NCBI GenBank assembly: GCA_964481655.1 | Contig: CAYZVO010000001.1 | Span: 62,001 to 126,000, forward strand | Length of the DNA stretch: 64,000 nt | Origin: CALDOK01 sp964481655 | Lineage (GTDB): Bacteria; Myxococcota_A; UBA796; JAFGLY01 | Reading direction: 5' to 3' | Shown: positions 9,822-18,496 of the stretch, one piece after another | How positions within the stretch are numbered: the stretch's first letter is position 1 | Layout: the number at the start of each line of letters is the position of its first letter | The notes under the pieces: model-generated | Database searches by the model: none | What the model was told of the DNA's origin: nothing | Seen by the model: the letters and a program-made list of their open reading frames with translations, nothing else | Made by a program: the position numbers and the translations under genes

Positions 9822-12151
9822 TCCGCGCACTGGTCACCCTGTGGCTGCTGCTGTGGGCGTTCACGGCCCAGGCCCAGGAGGGCATGGACGGCCACGGCGT
9901 GGTCGTGGCGGCCAGCGACGGCGACGCCGCGGATCTGCTCTACACCTGGCGGCCCGAGCGACAACAGGCCGGCTCGTTCGGGGCGGAGGCCATCTTCGAG
10001 TACGCCAGCGATCCCCTGGTGTTGAAGTTCTACCGGGACGGCGAGCTGAGCTCGACCCAGGCCCTGGTGGACGATCTCTTCACCATGAACCTGGGCGGCA
10101 GCTGGGCGCCCCATGAGCGCCTGGCCCTGGGCGCGGCCTTCCCCCTCTTCCTGTCCGGCTGGGGCCCCGACGGACCCCTGGGCTTCGCCGTGGGCGACCT
10201 GCGCCTCTCGGCTGCGGGGGGCCTGGTGCTGCCCGACGCGGCGGGGCGGGGCTTCGGGCTGTCGCTGGTGCCCTACGTGGACCTGCCCACCGGAGCGGAG
10301 GCTGTGAACCTGGGCCGGACGGGGGCCGGCGGCGGCCTGATCCTGCCCGTCGGCCTCGCAGGCCCCCGCCTGGCCTTGACGGCGAACCTGGGCGCGGGCG
10401 TGGACCCCGCGCTCGATCTGTACGACCTGAACGGCGGCCCCCACGGGATCGTCGGCCTTGGGACCAGCGCCGTGTTGAGCGACGCCCTCGCCCTGCGGGC
10501 CGAGGCCCACGTGGAGCCCAACCTGCGCAGCTTCGCCGCCAACGAATCCCCCGGTGAGGCCGCCCTGTCCCTGCGCCTCCGCACCGCCGGCGGGGGGCAC
10601 CTCACCGTCGGCGGCTCGGCGGCCATCACCCCCGGCGTGGGCGCGGCCTTCTGGCGGGTGTTCCTGGGGGCGGGCTTCGCCGCCAAGGCCCCCTTGGACC
10701 CGGACCTCGACGGCTTCATCGGCGCCGACGACGCCTGCCCCCGGGATGCCGAGGTCTTCAACGACTGGAAGGACGATGACGGTTGCCCCGACGCCCTGGC
10801 GACCCTCGGCCTGACCGTGCGGGACAGCGAGGGGGTGCTGCTGCCGGATCTGGACATCCTCGACGGCGACGAGCTGCTTGGACGCACCGACGCCGAGGGA
10901 GCCTTGCGCATCGAGGGGCTCGAGCCGGGCCGGGAGCTGTCGCTGGTCCCGGATCACTTCCACCTCCAACCCATGGATGCCCAGGACCTGGTCCTGGCCG
11001 AGGGCGACAACCCCGCGCTGCTCGAGCCCAGCTGGCTCCCCGGTCGCGTCGTGGTGGTCACCCGCAGTCAGCAGGGCCCCATCACCAACGCCGCCGCCAG
11101 CTTCGAGGGCCCCGCCGAGGCGCCTGGAGGCCCCGTGACCGACGGGCGCCGGCGCTTCTTCCTGGCCCCGGGCGACTGGCGGGTGCTGGTCTCGGCCCCG
11201 AGCTTCGAGACCGAGCAGCGGGATCTGAGCATCGGCCCGGACGAGACCGCCGAGGTGATCATCGAGGTGATCCTCGAGCCCGAGCTCCGCGGCGACACCT
11301 GGCTGCGCGTGGTGACCACCGACGGCGAGGGGCTGCCGGTGCCCGAGGTCTCCATCACCTCGGCCCAGCAGCTGCTGGGGATCAGCGACGCCAACGGCGA
11401 GCTCCGCCTGACGGGGCTGCAGGCGGGTGTCGTGATGGAGCTGGGGGCCGAGCACTTCTTCACCGAGCCCTTCGAGCCTGTCACCGTCGAGCTGTCGGCG
11501 GGGCGCAACGACATGGTCCTGCAGCTGCGCTGGCTGCCGGGTCGAGTCAAGGTCATCACCCGCAGCCAGCAGGGCCCCATCACCAGCGCCACCGCCCGCT
11601 TCGAGGGTCCCCGCGGGGAGCTGGACGGGGGTGGCGCGGTGACTGATGGTGAGCGCCTGTTCTACCTCTCCTCCGGGCACTGGGAGGTCTTCGTCAGCGC
11701 CCCCGAGTTCGACGTGGAGCAGCGCTCCCTGGACATCCTGCCCGACGAGACCTCAGTGGTGGTGGTCGAGGTCGAGCTGAAGCCCGAGACCGTGCGCGAG
11801 GAGCAGGACGCCATCGTGCTGCTGGACAACATCTACTTCGACCACGACCGCTGGAGCATCCGGCCGGAGTCCGAGCCCCTGGTGCGCCAGGTGGCCGTCG
11901 TGTTGAAGTCCAGGCCCGACCTGCTCCACATCGAGGTGCGCGGTCACACCGACAGCCGGGGCAGCGAGACCTACAACCTCTACCTCTCCCAGAAGCGGGT
12001 CGAGGCCGTGGTGGCGCGCCTGGTGGAGCTGGGGATCGAGCCGGGGCGCCTGAAGGCCCAGGGCTTCGGCGAGTCCCAGCCGGTGGCCAGCAACGACGAT
12101 GCGCAGGGGCGCGAGCTGAACCGGCGGGTGGAGTTCGTGATCGTGGAGTGA
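9818..12151 (+). CDS. OmpA-family outer-membrane protein with duplicated Ig-like repeats
   Basis: The 777-residue protein starts at GTG 9818, overlapping the previous stop. After a signal peptide come Gly-rich strands typical of an outer-membrane barrel (about 30-290). A short calcium-binding TSP3-like stretch (DPDLDGFIGADDACP) follows. Next are two tandem ~165-residue segments with carboxypeptidase-regulatory-like folds; both contain WLPGRV-x-V-x-TRSQQGPIT. The C-terminal ~110 residues are an OmpA/MotB-type peptidoglycan-binding domain (NIYFDHDRWSIRPES, HTDSRGSETYNLYLSQKRVEAV, GFGESQPVASND, NRRVEF). It should link the outer membrane to the cell wall. Confidence 0.92.
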   Translation: MIRALVTLWLLLWAFTAQAQEGMDGHGVVVAASDGDAADLLYTWRPERQQAGSFGAEAIFEYASDPLVLKFYRDGELSSTQALVDDLFTMNLGGSWAPHERLALGAAFPLFLSGWGPDGPLGFAVGDLRLSAAGGLVLPDAAGRGFGLSLVPYVDLPTGAEAVNLGRTGAGGGLILPVGLAGPRLALTANLGAGVDPALDLYDLNGGPHGIVGLGTSAVLSDALALRAEAHVEPNLRSFAANESPGEAALSLRLRTAGGGHLTVGGSAAITPGVGAAFWRVFLGAGFAAKAPLDPDLDGFIGADDACPRDAEVFNDWKDDDGCPDALATLGLTVRDSEGVLLPDLDILDGDELLGRTDAEGALRIEGLEPGRELSLVPDHFHLQPMDAQDLVLAEGDNPALLEPSWLPGRVVVVTRSQQGPITNAAASFEGPAEAPGGPVTDGRRRFFLAPGDWRVLVSAPSFETEQRDLSIGPDETAEVIIEVILEPELRGDTWLRVVTTDGEGLPVPEVSITSAQQLLGISDANGELRLTGLQAGVVMELGAEHFFTEPFEPVTVELSAGRNDMVLQLRWLPGRVKVITRSQQGPITSATARFEGPRGELDGGGAVTDGERLFYLSSGHWEVFVSAPEFDVEQRSLDILPDETSVVVVEVELKPETVREEQDAIVLLDNIYFDHDRWSIRPESEPLVRQVAVVLKSRPDLLHIEVRGHTDSRGSETYNLYLSQKRVEAVVARLVELGIEPGRLKAQGFGESQPVASNDDAQGRELNRRVEFVIVE

Positions 12152-12152
12152 A

Positions 12153-12177
12153 CGGCTGGCTGCTGCGCATCCAGCCG
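12153..12177. terminator. Hairpin just after the OmpA-family stop codon
   Basis: CGGCTGG at 12153-12159 pairs perfectly with CCAGCCG at 12171-12177 across an 11-base loop. It sits two bases after the stop and inside the 135-base gap between two convergent genes. There is no T tract on either side, so it may only be an RNA-end-stabilising hairpin rather than an intrinsic terminator. Confidence 0.4.
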
Positions 12178-12286
12178 ACATCTGGGTGACGGACGCGTCT
12201 CTGCTGGACGCGGTGGCGGCGTCGGCGCGGGTGAAGCTCGACAGCGCGTGGGGGTGCGGAGGATCGGCTCCAGCCAACGAAGGGCG

Positions 12287-13888
12287 CTACGGCACCACGA
12301 GGATCGGGGAGAGGCTCGAGCCGAGCTCGCCCGCGAGGGAGCTGCCCCAGCTCGCGCTCGTGCGCGTGCCGCAGACGTTGGTGGTGGTGCTCGTGTGTTG
12401 CCAGCTGGTCCCGGTGGTGGTTCGGAGCTGGTACCAGGGGGAGTAGGCGTAGAAGAGAGAGCCGCCCCAACCCAAATAGTCTCCGTACACCACCTCCCCG
12501 ATGCGCCAGGGTCGCGGGGGCAGGAACCAGGAGCCCGCGACCCTGCATCCGCTCTCGATGTGGAACCCACTCCGGGCGAGCGTGGCAGACCAGCTGCTCC
12601 CGCCCCGGTAGTGGTCGAACGCCGCCAGCCACTGCTGGGAGCGCCAGGCCGTGTCGACCGACCAGCTGCAGCTGGTGCGCGCGGACGTGGTGCTCCACGC
12701 TGCACCGGACGGGAGCACCTGGACCACGCCGTGGAGGCCCGTGACCTGCATGGTGCCTGTGCTGGTTCGCCGATGAAACCCGCGGCAGTCCCAGGCGGAG
12801 GTGCTCCAGTAGTAGGGCCCGATCCCCCAGCGTGTCTCCGCGTCCTGCCGGAGCGTGAAGTGGCCGCCTCGTGCCTGCACCTTGACCCCGGCCGGGTGGC
12901 ACTCGCCGCCCCAGCAGTCGTCGTCGTCGCAGTCGGTGAGGCCGTCCGCGTCGTCGTCCAGGCCGTCGTGGCAGAGCACCTCCCCGCAGCTCCCGACGCC
13001 CGCGCAGCCGCCGTCCTCGCAGTCCACCAGCGCGTCGCAGTCGTTGTCGAGGCCGTCGTCGCAGGTCTCGGTGGCGTCGGGGTTCACCCCGGCGTCTTCG
13101 TCGTCGCAGTCGTCGTCGCCGTACCAGCCGTCGGCGTCGCGATCGCCCAGCTCGTGGTCACAGGCTTCGTTGTCGTCGCCGGGAGAGCCGTAGGCCGTAC
13201 AGTTCGAGCTGGCCCGCAGCTCGTGGGAGCCGTAGCACCACGCGCCGGGATCGTCGTTGGCGGTGGCGTCGTAGGCGCTGGGATCGAGGGCGATGGCCCG
13301 GCCGAGGTGTCGGTCGGCGAACCAGCCGCTGTCGAAGCGCAACGCATCGATGACGAGCCCGTCGACCGACAGGTCGAGGCTGTCGCCCTCGGCGTCCAGG
13401 ACGAAGTCGCTGTCCTCGAGGTCGGGGTAGACGCCGTAGTTCGAGGTCCAGGAGTCGTTCCGGGCGATGGTGAAGGTCCCCCCAGCGGGGATCGTGTGCC
13501 TGCTGCCGATGAAGACCCTGCGGCCGACCTGGAGGCCGTACAGGTCCACATCACGGTCCAGCGTGTTCCGCAGCTCGACCCAGTAGGCCTGGGAGCTGCA
13601 GGGCTCGGCCATGAACTCGGTGACGATGAGGTCGCCAACCTGCAGCTCGTCGGTGGAGAGGGGTTCCCGCTCACCGGTGTCGCTGGTGTCCGCTGTGCAG
13701 TCGTCTTGAACCGCCGTCTCCGCTTGGCTGTCGGCCGGCTCGGCGGTGTCGGTGTCGCCGGTCTCCGGGGGCGCGCCCGTGTCCCCGGGCGCGCCTGTGT
13801 CCTGTGGGGCAGCTGTGTCCACGGGCTCCTTGTCCCCGCAGCGGGCGGTGACGAGCACCGTCAGCAGCGCGAGGGGGACCAGCCTCAT
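12287..13888 (-). CDS. Lipoprotein with lamin-tail-like domain and MopE-type repeats
   Basis: The start at ATG 13888 has AAGGAGG six bases upstream. The 533-residue product begins with a leader ending at Cys17 (LLTVLVTARCGDKE), followed by a low-complexity D-T-A/G-P linker typical of myxobacterial lipoproteins. Residues ~82-210 resemble a lamin-tail domain: LQVGDLIVTEFMAEP, YWVELRN, then IPAGGTFTIARN. Next come MopE-like motifs (DRDADGWYGDDDCDDEDAGVNPDA, DGLDNDCDALVDCEDGGC). The last ~180 residues are Trp/Ser/Thr-rich, with repeated W-S-x-T-S-A patterns and no recognised family. It is probably a surface protein; the two metal-binding-like motifs suggest Ca or similar ions. Confidence 0.85.
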   Translation of the reverse strand: MRLVPLALLTVLVTARCGDKEPVDTAAPQDTGAPGDTGAPPETGDTDTAEPADSQAETAVQDDCTADTSDTGEREPLSTDELQVGDLIVTEFMAEPCSSQAYWVELRNTLDRDVDLYGLQVGRRVFIGSRHTIPAGGTFTIARNDSWTSNYGVYPDLEDSDFVLDAEGDSLDLSVDGLVIDALRFDSGWFADRHLGRAIALDPSAYDATANDDPGAWCYGSHELRASSNCTAYGSPGDDNEACDHELGDRDADGWYGDDDCDDEDAGVNPDATETCDDGLDNDCDALVDCEDGGCAGVGSCGEVLCHDGLDDDADGLTDCDDDDCWGGECHPAGVKVQARGGHFTLRQDAETRWGIGPYYWSTSAWDCRGFHRRTSTGTMQVTGLHGVVQVLPSGAAWSTTSARTSCSWSVDTAWRSQQWLAAFDHYRGGSSWSATLARSGFHIESGCRVAGSWFLPPRPWRIGEVVYGDYLGWGGSLFYAYSPWYQLRTTTGTSWQHTSTTTNVCGTRTSASWGSSLAGELGSSLSPILVVP

Positions 13889-14191
13889 CTCCCGCCTCCT
13901 TCGGTCCCGAGAGCCACCATCGGACGAACGTGCTGCGACGGAAGCTCACCGTGGTCTGGGAGCAGAGGCTCCACCGGGTGGATGGCGCGCGCGGCCTCGA
14001 CGTGACGCGTAGACAATCCGTACAAGCTCGAGCCCTCCTCCACGGCGAGAGGGTCGTTCGCACGTGCGGGTGCCCTCCTGTCGGGCAGTCTGCCCGCCGG
14101 GTCGGTCGATCGTCAAGGAGCGCGGCGAGAGCCGGAGCGCCGGGAAATGCCCGAGAGCTTGCGCTCAACAGCTCCAGATCACCCCCGCGCC
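13889..14191. other. Non-coding gap of 303 bases
   Basis: No convincing gene is seen in either strand here; the short frames read as Arg/Ser/Pro-rich shadows. It should hold the promoter of the lamin-tail lipoprotein (minus strand) and the 3' end region of the sulfatase-fold gene. The only notable element is the 15-base palindrome at 14082-14096. Confidence 0.6.
14082..14096. promoter_or_regulatory. Perfect 15-base palindrome, possible operator
   Basis: CGGGCAGTCTGCCCG is a perfect inverted repeat with a one-base centre, about 195 bases upstream of the lamin-tail lipoprotein start. It could be an operator or a hairpin. No cognate regulator is apparent. Confidence 0.3.
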
Positions 14192-15562
14192 CTAGTCCAT
14201 ATACCCCAGCACCTCCAGCTCCCGGATCAGCCCCTCATCCAGCGGCGCCAGCTCCCCGGCCCCCAGGCTGCGGCCCAGCTTCAACTGCTGGGTGTGGGCC
14301 TGCCGGGCCTGGCGGTAGAGCTTGGCTGATCGCGGACGCTCGTCGGCCAGGACGTCCTGCTGTTCGTGGGGGTCTGTGGGTCGGTGGTAGAGGGCCACGG
14401 CCTTGTTGACCGTCCAGTGAAGGACCCACTCGTCGGTGGTCCAGGCCCAGGTCTCGGGGATGGTGCGGTGTCCGCCGCCGCCCTCGGCTTCGCGCTTGGG
14501 GGAGGTGCGGGCCAGCAGGCCCTGGCGTGAGCTCTGCTCGCCCAGCAGGTCGAGCCCGGTGGCCTGGGTCCCCAGGCTGGCGCCGTCCTCGAGCTCCAGC
14601 AGCCCCAGCAGCGTGGGCACCAGGTCGGTGGCGGTGGCCAACGCGTCGCTGCGGCCGGGCTCGAGGCCGGGGGCCCGGATCAGCAGGGGGGCGTGCAGCT
14701 GCTCGCCCCAGACCATGCCGTGGTGGGTGATGCCGTGTTGGCCCAGACCCTCGCCGTGGTCTCCGGCGATCACCAGCACGGTGCGATCCCAGCGCCCAGC
14801 GGCCTTCAGGCTGTCGACGAGCCGGCCCAGCTGGGCGTCGGTCTCCCGCAGCTCGGCGTCGTAGCGAGCCAGGGTGTCCAGGTCGTCCTCGCCCAGCCCG
14901 CGCTCGTGGGCCCAGGCCCGCAGGGTCTCGTCGGGCCGCCAGCGGACGCGGTCCAGCAGGGCGGGCTCCCAGGGGTGGTGGGGATCGTAGAGGTGGACCC
15001 AGAGCAGGTAGGGGGGCAGGGCCTGCTCCCCGAGCCAGCCGATGGCCAGATCCACGGTCTCGGCCCCCGTGCGCTCGAAGGTGCGGGGCTGCTTGTACGT
15101 GGCGAAGCCCTCGGCGATGCCCGTCTGGTGCTTGACCGGCGTGGCGCTGACGAAGGCGGCGCAGTCGTAGCCCCTGCTCCCCAGCCAGCCCGCGAGGGTC
15201 TCGACACCGGCCGGCGCCACGAAGCGCTCGCCGGAGAAGGCCATGTTCGCCACGATCCCGTGCTCGGTGGGTTCGAGGCCGGTGAACAGGCTGGTGTGCA
15301 CGGGCAGGGTGGTGGCCACCGGCACGTGGAAGCGCTCGAAGAGCAGCGAGTCTGCGGCCAGGGCGTCCAGCACCGGCGTGGTCGGCCGCGGGTAGCCGTA
15401 GGCCCCGATGTGGTCGGCGCGGGTGGTGTCCAGGGTGACGATCACCACGTCGAGGGCGTCGCCCTCGCTGTGGTCGAAGCGGTGCAGCGGCCCGTCGATG
15501 GCGGGGCTGCACGCCGTGGCGACGAGCAGGGTGAGGGCGAGGCTGGTGGGGTGCGGGAGCAT
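14192..15562 (-). CDS. Sulfatase-fold (alkaline phosphatase superfamily) lipoprotein hydrolase
   Basis: The start is ATG 15562, giving a lipoprotein-type leader (MLPHPTSLALTLLVATACSP) and 456 residues. Metal-site segments of the sulfatase/alkaline phosphatase superfamily are clear: VVIVTLDTTRADHIGAYGY near the N-terminus, HLYDPHHPWEP mid-chain and VIAGDHGEGLGQHG. The nucleophile segment reads TTLPVHTSLFTGLEPTEHG. The Cys/Ser of formylglycine sulfatases (C/S-x-P-x-R) is replaced by Thr, so this is unlikely to be a classical FGly sulfatase. It may act as a phospho- or sulfo-ester hydrolase or a transferase in the periplasm. It lies 31 bases downstream of the metallo-hydrolase gene and may belong to the SDR operon. 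Confidence 0.85.
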   Translation of the reverse strand: MLPHPTSLALTLLVATACSPAIDGPLHRFDHSEGDALDVVIVTLDTTRADHIGAYGYPRPTTPVLDALAADSLLFERFHVPVATTLPVHTSLFTGLEPTEHGIVANMAFSGERFVAPAGVETLAGWLGSRGYDCAAFVSATPVKHQTGIAEGFATYKQPRTFERTGAETVDLAIGWLGEQALPPYLLWVHLYDPHHPWEPALLDRVRWRPDETLRAWAHERGLGEDDLDTLARYDAELRETDAQLGRLVDSLKAAGRWDRTVLVIAGDHGEGLGQHGITHHGMVWGEQLHAPLLIRAPGLEPGRSDALATATDLVPTLLGLLELEDGASLGTQATGLDLLGEQSSRQGLLARTSPKREAEGGGGHRTIPETWAWTTDEWVLHWTVNKAVALYHRPTDPHEQQDVLADERPRSAKLYRQARQAHTQQLKLGRSLGAGELAPLDEGLIRELEVLGYMD

Positions 15563-15593
15563 GGGGGTGCCAGGGCACCTCTCTAATCGCCCG

Positions 15594-16733
15594 TCAGGTC
15601 TGGTCGCCCTCCCGCAGCGCCCGACGCTCCCTCCAGAACGGGGCGATGTGGGGCTCATCGACCTCGACCGTCTCGCCCTGGATCGGCGCCAGCAGGGTCG
15701 CGCCCCGCTCTTCGGCCAGCTGCTGCAGCCGCACGATGGGCTGGTCCCAGTCGTGCAGCGCCAGGTCGAAGGTGCCGTGGTGGATGGGCAGCAGCGCGCC
15801 GCCGCCCACCTGCTCGAACAGCTCCATCGCGGCGTCGGGACCCAGGTGGATGCCGGCCCAGGACTCGTCCCAGGCGCCGATCTCCAGCATGGTCAGATCG
15901 AAGGGGCCGTAGCGCTCGGCGATGAGGTCGGCGGCCTCCAGGGGGCCGGTGTCGCCGCCGAACCAGGCGCGGTGCTGGGACCCGATCACCACCCAGGAGC
16001 CCCAGAGCGTGCGGTCCCGGTCCAGCACCCCTCGGCCGGAGAAGTGGTGGCTGGGGGTGCAGACCAGGCGCAGGTCGCCGACCGTGGTGGCCTCCCACCA
16101 GTCCAGCTCGGTGATCTGCCCCACCGGCACGCCCCAGCTCTCGAGGTGGGCGCCGACGCCCAGGGGGACCAGGAAGCGCACGCCCCGCTCCCCCAGGGCC
16201 ACCACGGTGCGGTGGTCGAGGTGGTCGTAGTGATCGTGGGAGATGAGCACGGCGTCGATGGCGGGCAGGGCCTCGAGGGGCAGCGGCGGCGCGTGGAAGC
16301 GCTCGGGGCCGGCCCAGCCCACCGGGGCGGCGCGCTCGGTCCAGACGGGATCGGTGAGCAGCAGGTGGCCGTCGATCTCGAGCAGCACCGTGCTGTGGCC
16401 GAGCCAGGTGGCCCGCAGGCGCTCGTTGTGGGGGGACAGGGTCTCGGGGTCGGGCTGCGCGATGGGGATCTCGATCTTCGGGCGGGCCTCCCGGTGATCG
16501 GTGACCCAGCGCACGCCGGTGCCGAGCATCGAGGTGCCGTCGGGGGACATGGGGCGGTCCACCAGGTTCTTGGCCTTGCCACCCTCGAAGTTCGGGGAGG
16601 CCTGGATGCGCGCGAGGCGGTCCCCGCCCGGCGTGGCACCCAGGGCGGGCAGCCCCAGGGCGGCCCAGGCGAAGCCGACCCCGCCCACGGCGGCGGCTCC
16701 GGCGGCGACGGCGAGCTTCTTGCGGCTGGACAT
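15594..16733 (-). CDS. MBL-fold metallo-hydrolase, NAPE-PLD/RomA-like
   Basis: A 379-residue protein starting at ATG 16733 with a Tat-less hydrophobic leader (KKLAVAAGAAAVGGVGFAWAALG), probably a membrane anchor or signal. It has the family opening NFEGGKAKNLVDRP, then TWLGHSTVLLEIDG and LLTDPVWTERAAPVGWAGPERFH. The metal motif is SHDHYDHLD, followed by PSHHFSGR, WFGGDTG and LPIHHGTFDLA. This is the pattern of the N-acyl-phosphatidylethanolamine phospholipase D/RomA branch of metallo-beta-lactamase proteins, which cleave phosphodiester lipids in the characterised members. It starts 8 bases after the SDR stop, so both are co-transcribed and probably under the divergent TetR regulator. Confidence 0.9.
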   Translation of the reverse strand: MSSRKKLAVAAGAAAVGGVGFAWAALGLPALGATPGGDRLARIQASPNFEGGKAKNLVDRPMSPDGTSMLGTGVRWVTDHREARPKIEIPIAQPDPETLSPHNERLRATWLGHSTVLLEIDGHLLLTDPVWTERAAPVGWAGPERFHAPPLPLEALPAIDAVLISHDHYDHLDHRTVVALGERGVRFLVPLGVGAHLESWGVPVGQITELDWWEATTVGDLRLVCTPSHHFSGRGVLDRDRTLWGSWVVIGSQHRAWFGGDTGPLEAADLIAERYGPFDLTMLEIGAWDESWAGIHLGPDAAMELFEQVGGGALLPIHHGTFDLALHDWDQPIVRLQQLAEERGATLLAPIQGETVEVDEPHIAPFWRERRALREGDQT

Positions 16734-16741
16734 GGTGGACC

Positions 16742-17638
16742 TCAGGCGTGCTGGGACAGGTACTTCACACCGGTGAGCTCTTCGGACAGGGTCCAGAGCC
16801 GCAGGGCCACCGCCTCGTCCTTGGCGGCGTCGCTGGTGGCGACCTTGGTCGGCGGGCCCTTGATCTCGAACAGGCCGCCGGGACCGAAGTAGTCGCCGGC
16901 CTCGGCGTCGGGGTCGGTGGCGGCGCGGAGGGTGGGGAGGGCGCCGTCGGGGGGGCGCTGGGCGAACAGGCTGTTGCCGATGCGCATCATCGCCGAGCCG
17001 CCCTGCAGGTTGGTGGCGGTCCAGCCCGGGTGGGCCGAGGTGGCCACCACCCCGGAGCCGTTGGCGCGCCGGTTCAGCTCGGTGGTGAACAGCAGGTTGG
17101 CCAGCTTGCTCTGCCCGTAGGCGGCCCATGGGCGGTAGCGGTCTTCGCTCTGCAGGTCCTCGAAGTCGATGGTGCCGAACTTGTGGGCCATGGAGCTGAC
17201 GTTGACCACCCGGGGGCTGTCCGCCGCCTCGAGCAGGGGCAGCAGCAGGCCGGTCAGGGCGAAGTGGCCCAGGTGGTTGGTGCCCAGCTGGGTCTCGAAG
17301 CCGTCGGCGGTCAGCCCCTTGGGGGGCACCATCACGCCCGCGTTGTTGATGAGCAGGTCAAGGTGATCGTAGCGGTCGGCCACGGCGGCGGCGAAGGCGC
17401 GGATGGAGCCAAGGCTGCCCAGGTCGAGGGACATGAGCACGACCTTGGCCTCCGGCTGGTCGTCGAGGAGCGCCTCGAGCGCGACCTGGCCCTTCTCCGG
17501 GTTGCGGCAGGCCATGACCACGGTGGCGCCGCGGGCGGCCAGGGACTTGGCGGTCTCGTAGCCGATGCCGCTGTTCGCTCCGGTCACGATGGCGATCTTG
17601 TCGGTCTGATCGGGGATGTCGGTGTGGGTCCAGCTCAT
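16742..17638 (-). CDS. Short-chain dehydrogenase/reductase, retinol-dehydrogenase-like
   Basis: A 298-residue SDR with the NAD(P) motif TGANSGIGYET near residues 19-29, CRNPEKG (NADP preference is suggested by the Arg), NNAGVMVPP, NVSSMAH, and the YGQSK catalytic Tyr/Lys pair preceded by the Ser. The closest general group is the retinol dehydrogenase/WW-domain oxidoreductase-like SDRs; the substrate is unknown. It is transcribed divergently from the TetR gene across a 137-base region holding two similar operators. The metallo-hydrolase follows 8 bases downstream. Confidence 0.9.
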   Translation of the reverse strand: MSWTHTDIPDQTDKIAIVTGANSGIGYETAKSLAARGATVVMACRNPEKGQVALEALLDDQPEAKVVLMSLDLGSLGSIRAFAAAVADRYDHLDLLINNAGVMVPPKGLTADGFETQLGTNHLGHFALTGLLLPLLEAADSPRVVNVSSMAHKFGTIDFEDLQSEDRYRPWAAYGQSKLANLLFTTELNRRANGSGVVATSAHPGWTATNLQGGSAMMRIGNSLFAQRPPDGALPTLRAATDPDAEAGDYFGPGGLFEIKGPPTKVATSDAAKDEAVALRLWTLSEELTGVKYLSQHA

Positions 17639-17664
17639 GGTTCACCTCGGGTCGAGGGGTTTAG

Positions 17665-17679
17665 GTGACTAACGTTCAC
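17665..17679. promoter_or_regulatory. TetR-type operator, copy proximal to the SDR gene
   Basis: GTGACTAACGTTCAC lies 27 bases upstream of the SDR start. It matches the second site at 17743-17757 at 11 of 15 positions (GTGA-n-TA-nnn-TTCAC). Its position would let a bound repressor block the SDR promoter. Confidence 0.6.
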
Positions 17680-17742
17680 TTAACTACGCGCAGCAGTTCA
17701 GGGCGTCAAGTGGTTTCTTCGTCCTGGCAGGTCCCTGTTTGG

Positions 17743-17757
17743 GTGAATACGATTCAC
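17743..17757. promoter_or_regulatory. TetR-type operator, copy proximal to the tetR gene
   Basis: GTGAATACGATTCAC is a perfect inverted repeat (GTGAAT-n3-ATTCAC) ending 18 bases before the TetR ATG and just upstream of its AGGAG site. It is probably the autoregulatory site. The two operators are centred 78 bases apart. Confidence 0.65.
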
Positions 17758-17775
17758 TTGTCATCAGGAGGCCCC

Positions 17776-18441
17776 ATGTCCGACACCTGTTCGTTCCTGC
17801 GCGCCCGCCGTCCCGAGCAGAAGGCACAGCGTCGCGCGGCCCTGCTGCAGGCCGCGGGCGAGCTGGTGGACGAGCTGGGGCCGATGGGCGTGAGCGTGGG
17901 CGCCATCGCCAAGCGGGTGAAGCTGTCCAAGGGCAACCTCTACCGCTACTTCTCCAGTCGGGAGGCCATCCTGCTCGAGCTGCTGCACGACAGCTGGGTC
18001 GAGTGGGTCGATGCGGTGGAGCGTGAGCTCGCCCCCCTCGCTGGCTGTGATGATCCGGCGGCGGTGGCCGCTGTCCTCGCGCGGACCGCGGTCGAACGGC
18101 CCCGCGCCTGCAGGCTGCTGGCGGTGATGACCACGGTCCTCGAGCAGAACGTCACCGCCGAGGTGATCCTGGACTTCAAGCTGCGCAGCGTCGGGCTCTT
18201 CATCCGCCTGGGCAACGCGCTGTTCGTCTCGCTGCCGGGCCTGGGCATCGACGGCGCCCGTGGCTTCCTGACCTCCTACATGGCGCTGCTCGCGGGGCTG
18301 TGGCCCATGACCAACCCTCCGCCGGTGGTCGCCGAGGTCCTGGAACGTCCCGAGCTCCAGGGCTTCCAGCACGACTTCGCCGCCAGCCTCGAGCGGGGCA
18401 CCCATGCGCTCTTGGTCGGGATGACGACCAGGAGCCCATAG
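17776..18441 (+). CDS. TetR-family transcriptional regulator
   Basis: The start is ATG 17776 with AGGAG five bases upstream; 221 residues. The N-terminal helix-turn-helix is typical: QKAQRRAALLQAAGELVDELG, VSVGAIAKRVKLSKGNLYRYF, then SSREAILLELL. The C-terminal ligand-binding part (about 70-221) is alpha-helical and resembles the TetR_C_7/YcdC-like group in general shape. Divergent orientation to the SDR/metallo-hydrolase genes and two matching palindromes in the shared gap make it the likely local repressor of those genes and of itself. Confidence 0.92.
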   Translation: MSDTCSFLRARRPEQKAQRRAALLQAAGELVDELGPMGVSVGAIAKRVKLSKGNLYRYFSSREAILLELLHDSWVEWVDAVERELAPLAGCDDPAAVAAVLARTAVERPRACRLLAVMTTVLEQNVTAEVILDFKLRSVGLFIRLGNALFVSLPGLGIDGARGFLTSYMALLAGLWPMTNPPPVVAEVLERPELQGFQHDFAASLERGTHALLVGMTTRSP

Positions 18442-18496
18442 TCTCGCTCCTGCCGGCCGCCGCGGTGTTAGCGGAGGCTCTCCCGACGGAGGTCCC

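Noticed and set aside
13930..14409. Plus-strand frame in the gap and over the sulfatase-fold gene
   Set aside because: Pro/Ala/Arg-rich shadow without motif or ribosome site.
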